A program made the position numbers and the translations under genes. From Psychrilyobacter sp. (GTDB lineage Bacteria; Fusobacteriota; Fusobacteriia; Fusobacteriales; Fusobacteriaceae): DNA of 10,844 bases. The stretch spans positions 1 to 10,844 of the forward strand of contig JAUXGP010000032.1 of NCBI GenBank assembly GCA_030621995.1, read 5' to 3'. Positions 7,665-10,844 of this stretch are shown here, piece after piece. The notes beneath the pieces are model-generated. The model was not told the origin of the DNA, ran no database searches, and saw only the letters and a list, made by a program, of their open reading frames with translations. Each line of letters starts with the position of its first letter. The first letter of the stretch is position 1.

Positions 7665-8319
7665 TACAACCACTTCCTACTATATGATCTACAAAAATTC
7701 TAGGAGTAACAACTTCATTGGGGTTGATACTGCCCACTTCTACTATATTTTCAGCTTCCACTATAACTGTATCAGCAGCTGTAGCCATGATAGGGTTAAA
7801 GTTTCTGGCAGTATTGGCGTAGATTATATTTCCCTTGGTATCCACAGTGTGTCCCAAGATAATAGCAATATCTGCTCTAAGAGGTTTTTCCAAAAGGAAT
7901 TTCTTTCCATCTACTTCTATTATTTGTTTTCCTTCTTCCACAATAGTACCTAGACCAGTAGGAGTAAGAACGCCGCCTAAACCAGCTCCTCCAGACCTGA
8001 TTCTCTCTACCAAGGTACCCTGAGGAACTAATTCTACCTCGATCTCTTTTTCATGCATTTGTCTGCCGGTTTCCGGGTTGGTGCCGATATGTGATGTGAT
8101 CACTTTTTTAACCATATTGTTATAGATAAATCTCCCTACACCACTATCTTTTATTCCTGTATCGTTAGATATAATAGTCAGATTTTTTACACCTTTTTTT
8201 ATAATGGCATCTATGATAGTATGAGGTGTTCCAGTACCTAAAAAACCTCCAACCATGATGGTCATACCATCTTCTATTTTAGATACTGCATCTGCAACAT
8301 CAATAATTTTTTTAGACAT
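7657..8319 (-). CDS. atoD: Acetoacetate/butyrate CoA-transferase, alpha subunit
   Basis: This 220-residue protein is the alpha subunit of the family I CoA-transferase and pairs with the following atoA product. The N-terminal signature [20 protein letters not shown] (17-36) and the glycine-rich [18 protein letters not shown] segment after LVPQGTL are diagnostic. The C-terminal part [19 protein letters not shown] is also conserved in AtoD/ScoA proteins. It begins one base after the kamE stop. Its own ribosome binding site is weak (GAGAGATGGTG within the kamE 3' end), so expression probably depends on ribosomes finishing kamE. The CoA-transferase function is firm; the substrates, acetoacetate and butyryl-CoA, are inferred from the operon. 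Confidence 0.93.
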   Translation of the reverse strand: MSKKIIDVADAVSKIEDGMTIMVGGFLGTGTPHTIIDAIIKKGVKNLTIISNDTGIKDSGVGRFIYNNMVKKVITSHIGTNPETGRQMHEKEIEVELVPQGTLVERIRSGGAGLGGVLTPTGLGTIVEEGKQIIEVDGKKFLLEKPLRADIAIILGHTVDTKGNIIYANTARNFNPIMATAADTVIVEAENIVEVGSINPNEVVTPRIFVDHIVGSGCNG

Positions 8320-8320
8320 A

Positions 8321-9109
8321 TTACACCATCTCTCTTTTTACCATCTCTTCTACAATAAAGGTTGCTACATCATCTGCATATTTTCCAGGTCCGAATCCGG
8401 CATCATAACCTAATTCCTTAGCCAGTTCATGGGAGATTCTGGGACCTCCGGCGATAAGTACCACCTTATCTCTGATTCCCTCAGCTTCCATCAATTCCAC
8501 CAGATGAGTCAGGTTTTGAATATGGATATTTTTTTGAGTGACTGTTTGGGAAACCAGTAGTGCATCTGCTTTTAATTCAATAGCTTTTTTGATAAACTCC
8601 TCATTTTCTACCTGGGATCCCAAGTTATAAGCTTCGATCCCCTTATATCTTTCCAGACCATAGTGCCCGGCATATCCTTTCATATTCATAACAGCATCTA
8701 TTCCCACTGTATGAGCGTCCGTTCCTGTACTGGCTCCTACAATGACTACATCTCTTTTAATATTTTCCTTAATAAAATTCTCCACCCCGTGCATATCCAT
8801 AGTTTCTACATCTACTGTTTCTACATGGATTTCATCATAGTCTACAGTGTGGTTCAATGACCCGTAAACTACATAAAATGAGAAGTGAGTGTCTAAAGAC
8901 CCGTAATGAGAAACAGCTGGTTCAGATATTCCCATTTTTTTGGCTAATTCCTTGGCTGCTTCAGCACCCTTTTCATCAGCAGGAACAGGCAGTGTCAGAC
9001 TGATCTGTACCTTTCCATCATTCATTGTATCCCCGTAAGGTTTTAATTTTTTTAGATCCAATGCAGTATCAAAATTTTTATCTTCAGTTGAATATAATCC
9101 TCCGCTCAT
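8321..9109 (-). CDS. kamE: D-lysine/beta-lysine 5,6-aminomutase, small (cobalamin-binding) subunit
   Basis: This 262-residue beta subunit carries adenosylcobalamin in its C-terminal Rossmann-like domain. With the alpha subunit it moves the terminal amino group of beta-lysine from C6 to C5, giving 3,5-diaminohexanoate. The base-off cobalamin motif DAHTVG (131-136) provides the cobalt ligand H133. K144, in MNMKGYAG, is the lysine that holds PLP as an internal aldimine; both match the numbering I recall for the Acetoanaerobium sticklandii enzyme. SQTVTQKN and LIAGGPRIS complete the B12 domain. The N-terminal dimerisation part (about 1-100) is present, and length is normal. Its ATG shares one base with the kamD stop and is preceded by GGAGGTGAG. 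No residue expected to be essential is missing. Confidence 0.96.
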   Translation of the reverse strand: MSGGLYSTEDKNFDTALDLKKLKPYGDTMNDGKVQISLTLPVPADEKGAEAAKELAKKMGISEPAVSHYGSLDTHFSFYVVYGSLNHTVDYDEIHVETVDVETMDMHGVENFIKENIKRDVVIVGASTGTDAHTVGIDAVMNMKGYAGHYGLERYKGIEAYNLGSQVENEEFIKKAIELKADALLVSQTVTQKNIHIQNLTHLVELMEAEGIRDKVVLIAGGPRISHELAKELGYDAGFGPGKYADDVATFIVEEMVKREMV

Positions 9110-10668
9110 TATTTCTCACCTCCAGTCATCAGTGGTATAAATGGATTAAAGTATGTAGTGTCCTTTACAAATACTCCATTTAATCCTTTTCCGCCATCAA
9201 CAGGTCTCTTTATACCTGCAAATTTACCTTTTTGCAGGGTATCAAACATTCCTGTTGTTTCAATCTCTTTGATCAAATCCCTGCCTTTTTCAAGCACTTC
9301 CTTGGCACGATTTACAATCATTCCATCTTTTTTAAATGTTATTTCAGAACCGAAATCTTTCATATTGTTGAAGATATATTTAGCATTGTCGATGGCTAAT
9401 GCTCTGTCAGACATAAACGGAGTATGGATAGCCTCGGTCATCATTCCCATCAGATGAAGTCTTTGTCCTGTCATAATAGTTACCATATTAAATAGTGCAT
9501 CCTGTACATGCCCCTTGAAGATATCGCCGGTCATAAATTTTGTAGGAGGCATATATTTTAATGGTGCCTTTGGAAATATTTCCCTGGCCATTTGAGCCTG
9601 AGACAGCTCCAGCAAGAATCCATTTTCTGTGTCTGGATGGATCTCAAATGCATGTCCTAACCCCTGCTGCTCCTCAGGTAAGTTGGCAAGGAGTGCAAAT
9701 TGTTCATTTATAAATTGAGAAGCTAATACTGTATGAGCTTCCTCTATGGCATCTGCTGTAGTAAGGTAGTTATCCTCTCCGGTATTTATGATTACCCCTG
9801 CAAATCCATTGATAATTCTAGAAAAATACTGGTCTACAAATGTTCTCTTCATATTGATATCCCTGAATAATATTCCATAAAGAGCGTCATTTAACATTAC
9901 ATCCAGCCTTTCAAATGCTCCCATGGCAGCGATCTCAGGCATACATAGCCCAGAGCAATAGTTGCAAAGTCTGATATACCTTCCCAACTCCTCTCCTACT
10001 TCATCCAGAGCTTTTCTCATGATTCTAAAGTTTTCCTGGGTAGCTAATGTTCCACCAAATCCCTCTGTACTAGCTCCAAAAGGCACGTAGTCCAGTAAAC
10101 TTTGCCCTGTACTCCTGATAACGGCAATGATATCTGCCCCTTGTTTAGCCGCTGCTACAGCTTGAGTTACATCTTCATAGATATTTCCAGTGGCTACAAT
10201 AAGATATAGAAGTGGCCCTGTTTTATCTCCAAATCTTTCTAAATAAGACTCTCTATCCTTTCTGTTGTTTGCAATCTTATCTGTATTTTCACGGGCAATC
10301 TTATCTATGGCTAACTTTATCTCAAATGCATCATGGGTAGATATCTTACCTAGGTTCAATTCTCCAGCTGATACCTTCTCTGCAATCTCTTGAGGAGAAA
10401 GCCCTGTTTCTACCATGGCATTTCCAATATAGTGGGAAACTCCTAGGCTGAGGTTCCCTTCTTTTTCAATATGTTCTACTACGATATTTGGCAGCGGGAC
10501 TTCAAATTTATCGATCCCGTCTATACCGAGTAAACGACAAATCGTTCTTTCTACCGATACTGTAGAGTGGTCATCTATAAAAGTTTGTACATCTATGGCG
10601 ATATTTTTAGCTGAGTTTCTAGCATCTGCTACTACATCCCAATCTAAGTGTAATTTTGATTCCTGCAT
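9109..10668 (-). CDS. kamD: D-lysine/beta-lysine 5,6-aminomutase, large (PLP-binding) subunit
   Basis: This 519-residue alpha subunit forms the TIM-barrel active site in which PLP and substrate meet the cobalamin carried by KamE. R185, S190, S239 and Y264 lie one residue beyond positions I recall as PLP contacts in the A. sticklandii enzyme (184, 189, 238, 263), so the fold and site look intact. Recognisable family segments include DYVPFGASTEGFGG, LCNYCSGLCMPEIAAMGAFE and the C-terminal NPFIPLMTGGE. The start ATG has GGAGGT about 8 nt upstream. It is the first gene of the minus-strand operon and is followed by kamE with a one-base overlap. The enzyme belongs to lysine fermentation after KamA and before Kdd. 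No B12 riboswitch is visible upstream; a palindromic element lies there instead. Confidence 0.96.
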   Translation of the reverse strand: MQESKLHLDWDVVADARNSAKNIAIDVQTFIDDHSTVSVERTICRLLGIDGIDKFEVPLPNIVVEHIEKEGNLSLGVSHYIGNAMVETGLSPQEIAEKVSAGELNLGKISTHDAFEIKLAIDKIARENTDKIANNRKDRESYLERFGDKTGPLLYLIVATGNIYEDVTQAVAAAKQGADIIAVIRSTGQSLLDYVPFGASTEGFGGTLATQENFRIMRKALDEVGEELGRYIRLCNYCSGLCMPEIAAMGAFERLDVMLNDALYGILFRDINMKRTFVDQYFSRIINGFAGVIINTGEDNYLTTADAIEEAHTVLASQFINEQFALLANLPEEQQGLGHAFEIHPDTENGFLLELSQAQMAREIFPKAPLKYMPPTKFMTGDIFKGHVQDALFNMVTIMTGQRLHLMGMMTEAIHTPFMSDRALAIDNAKYIFNNMKDFGSEITFKKDGMIVNRAKEVLEKGRDLIKEIETTGMFDTLQKGKFAGIKRPVDGGKGLNGVFVKDTTYFNPFIPLMTGGEK

Positions 10669-10708
10669 ATTATTTTACCTCCAAATTACCCTCTCTCACC
10701 TATCGGCC

Positions 10709-10731
10709 CTCTCTCCCTCAAAGGGAGAAAG
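10709..10731. repeat. Small hairpin, TCTCCCT/AGGGAGA arms
   Basis: TCTCCCT (10712-10718) pairs exactly with AGGGAGA (10722-10728) across the loop CAA. After one C/A mismatch, two more pairs close at 10709-10710 and 10730-10731. In a kamD transcript this hairpin would form about 40 nt before the start codon. It has no U-tract on the kamD side, so it is unlikely to be a terminator in that direction. Confidence 0.75.
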
Positions 10732-10750
10732 AACTTCTTTTTTACCTTGG

Positions 10751-10819
10751 TTTCTCCGATTGACGAGTACGAAAAATTTACTTTTAGTAAAAGTAAATTT
10801 TACGATGTCAAGGGAGAAA
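10751..10819. repeat. Large inverted repeat with perfect 13-bp arms
   Basis: AAAATTTACTTTT (10773-10785) is mirrored exactly by AAAAGTAAATTTT (10789-10801) around AGT. The symmetry continues outwards with CG/CG (10770-10771 and 10803-10804), TTGAC/GTCAA (10760-10764 and 10807-10811) and TTTCTCC/GGGAGAAA (from 10751 and to 10819), with small bulges between. On the minus strand TTGACA (10811-10806) could serve as a -35, but the best -10 at suitable spacing, TACTAA (10789-10784), is poor. The symmetry is plain; its role (operator, RNA hairpin or transposon body) is not known. Confidence 0.85.
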
Positions 10820-10844
10820 ACATAAGAAGGAAGAGGGATTAATA

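Larger units (their letters stand above)
10689..10837. mobile_element. Candidate MITE-like palindromic element in the kamD leader
   Basis: The stretch begins with CCCTCT (10689-10694) and ends with AGAGGG (10832-10837), an exact 6-bp inverted terminal repeat. A second inner match, TCTCCCT against AGGGAGA, lies about 11-14 bp inside each end. ATTA flanks both sides (10685-10688 and 10838-10841), as a 4-bp target duplication would. The interior is two nested hairpins and has no credible coding sequence. It ends 20 nt before the kamD start, just ahead of the ribosome binding site. Short AT-rich duplications can arise by chance, and the element reaches within 7 bases of the window edge, so this is a candidate only. 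Confidence 0.5.

Noticed and set aside
7665..7673. GTG at 7673 as the atoA start
   Set aside because: It overlaps the AGGAAG ribosome binding site; the ATG at 7664 has proper spacing and a conserved N-terminus.
7636..7953. Plus-strand reading frame of 105 codons over atoD/atoA
   Set aside because: It lies wholly antisense to two clearly conserved genes and its product is unlike any domain I recognise.
10595..10825. Plus-strand reading frame of 76 codons over the kamD start and its leader
   Set aside because: It runs antisense through the kamD 5' end and through hairpin sequence, has no ribosome binding site and has low-complexity content.
10669..10844. Cobalamin or lysine riboswitch upstream of kamD
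   Set aside because: The gene is B12-dependent, so I looked for a B12-box and a multi-helix aptamer, but only the two simple palindromes are present.

Overview
The window is AT-rich and tightly packed, with short intergenic gaps, strong GGAGG-type ribosome binding sites and several TTG starts. The lysine 5,6-aminomutase genes next to an acetoacetate/butyrate CoA-transferase, together with the general style of the proteins, point to an anaerobic, amino-acid-fermenting bacterium. A member of the Fusobacteriota (Fusobacterium, Ilyobacter, Propionigenium or Psychrilyobacter type) is most likely; a clostridial host is the alternative. The genus cannot be fixed from this sequence alone.

Layout. 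(1) 1-906, minus strand: the first 302 codons of a KamA-family radical-SAM/PLP aminomutase. It resembles glutamate 2,3-aminomutase more than lysine 2,3-aminomutase, and its promoter is a perfect consensus (TTGACA, 17 bp, TATAAT). (2) 1131-6422, plus strand: a housekeeping run transcribed away from the aminomutase. It holds an Ogg2-type 8-oxoguanine glycosylase/lyase, miaB (tRNA ms2i6A methylthiolase), a CaCA-family cation/Ca2+ exchanger, transcription terminator Rho, and a membrane-anchored LysM-LysM-M23 peptidoglycan hydrolase. The exchanger, rho and hydrolase genes overlap or abut and are probably translationally coupled. (3) 6447-6522: a tRNA-Thr(GGT) with encoded CCA and several unusual positions. 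(4) 6554-6586: a bidirectional terminator between the two convergent transcription units. (5) 6592-10668, minus strand: a five-gene catabolic operon kamD-kamE-atoD-atoA-maoC-like, with overlaps or gaps of a few bases at every junction. (6) 10689-10837: a palindrome-rich, MITE-like element of about 149 bp with CCCTCT/AGAGGG ends and flanking ATTA repeats. It lies directly upstream of the kamD ribosome binding site.

How the genes work together. KamDE converts beta-lysine to 3,5-diaminohexanoate using adenosylcobalamin and PLP. Later steps (Kdd, Kce, Kal, not in this window) yield acetoacetate and crotonyl-CoA, which is reduced to butyryl-CoA. AtoDA exchanges CoA between acetoacetate and butyryl-CoA, releasing butyrate. 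The last gene is a MaoC/PhaJ-type hot-dog hydratase, not a recognisable Kal, so its place in the pathway is open.

The most interesting signals are the palindromic element in front of kamD, the atypical tRNA-Thr, the probable glutamate 2,3-aminomutase (a beta-glutamate osmolyte enzyme), and the MaoC gene at the end of the lysine operon. I found no CRISPR array, prophage, defence system or clearly new multi-gene system. No gene-free stretch exceeds 300 bases.
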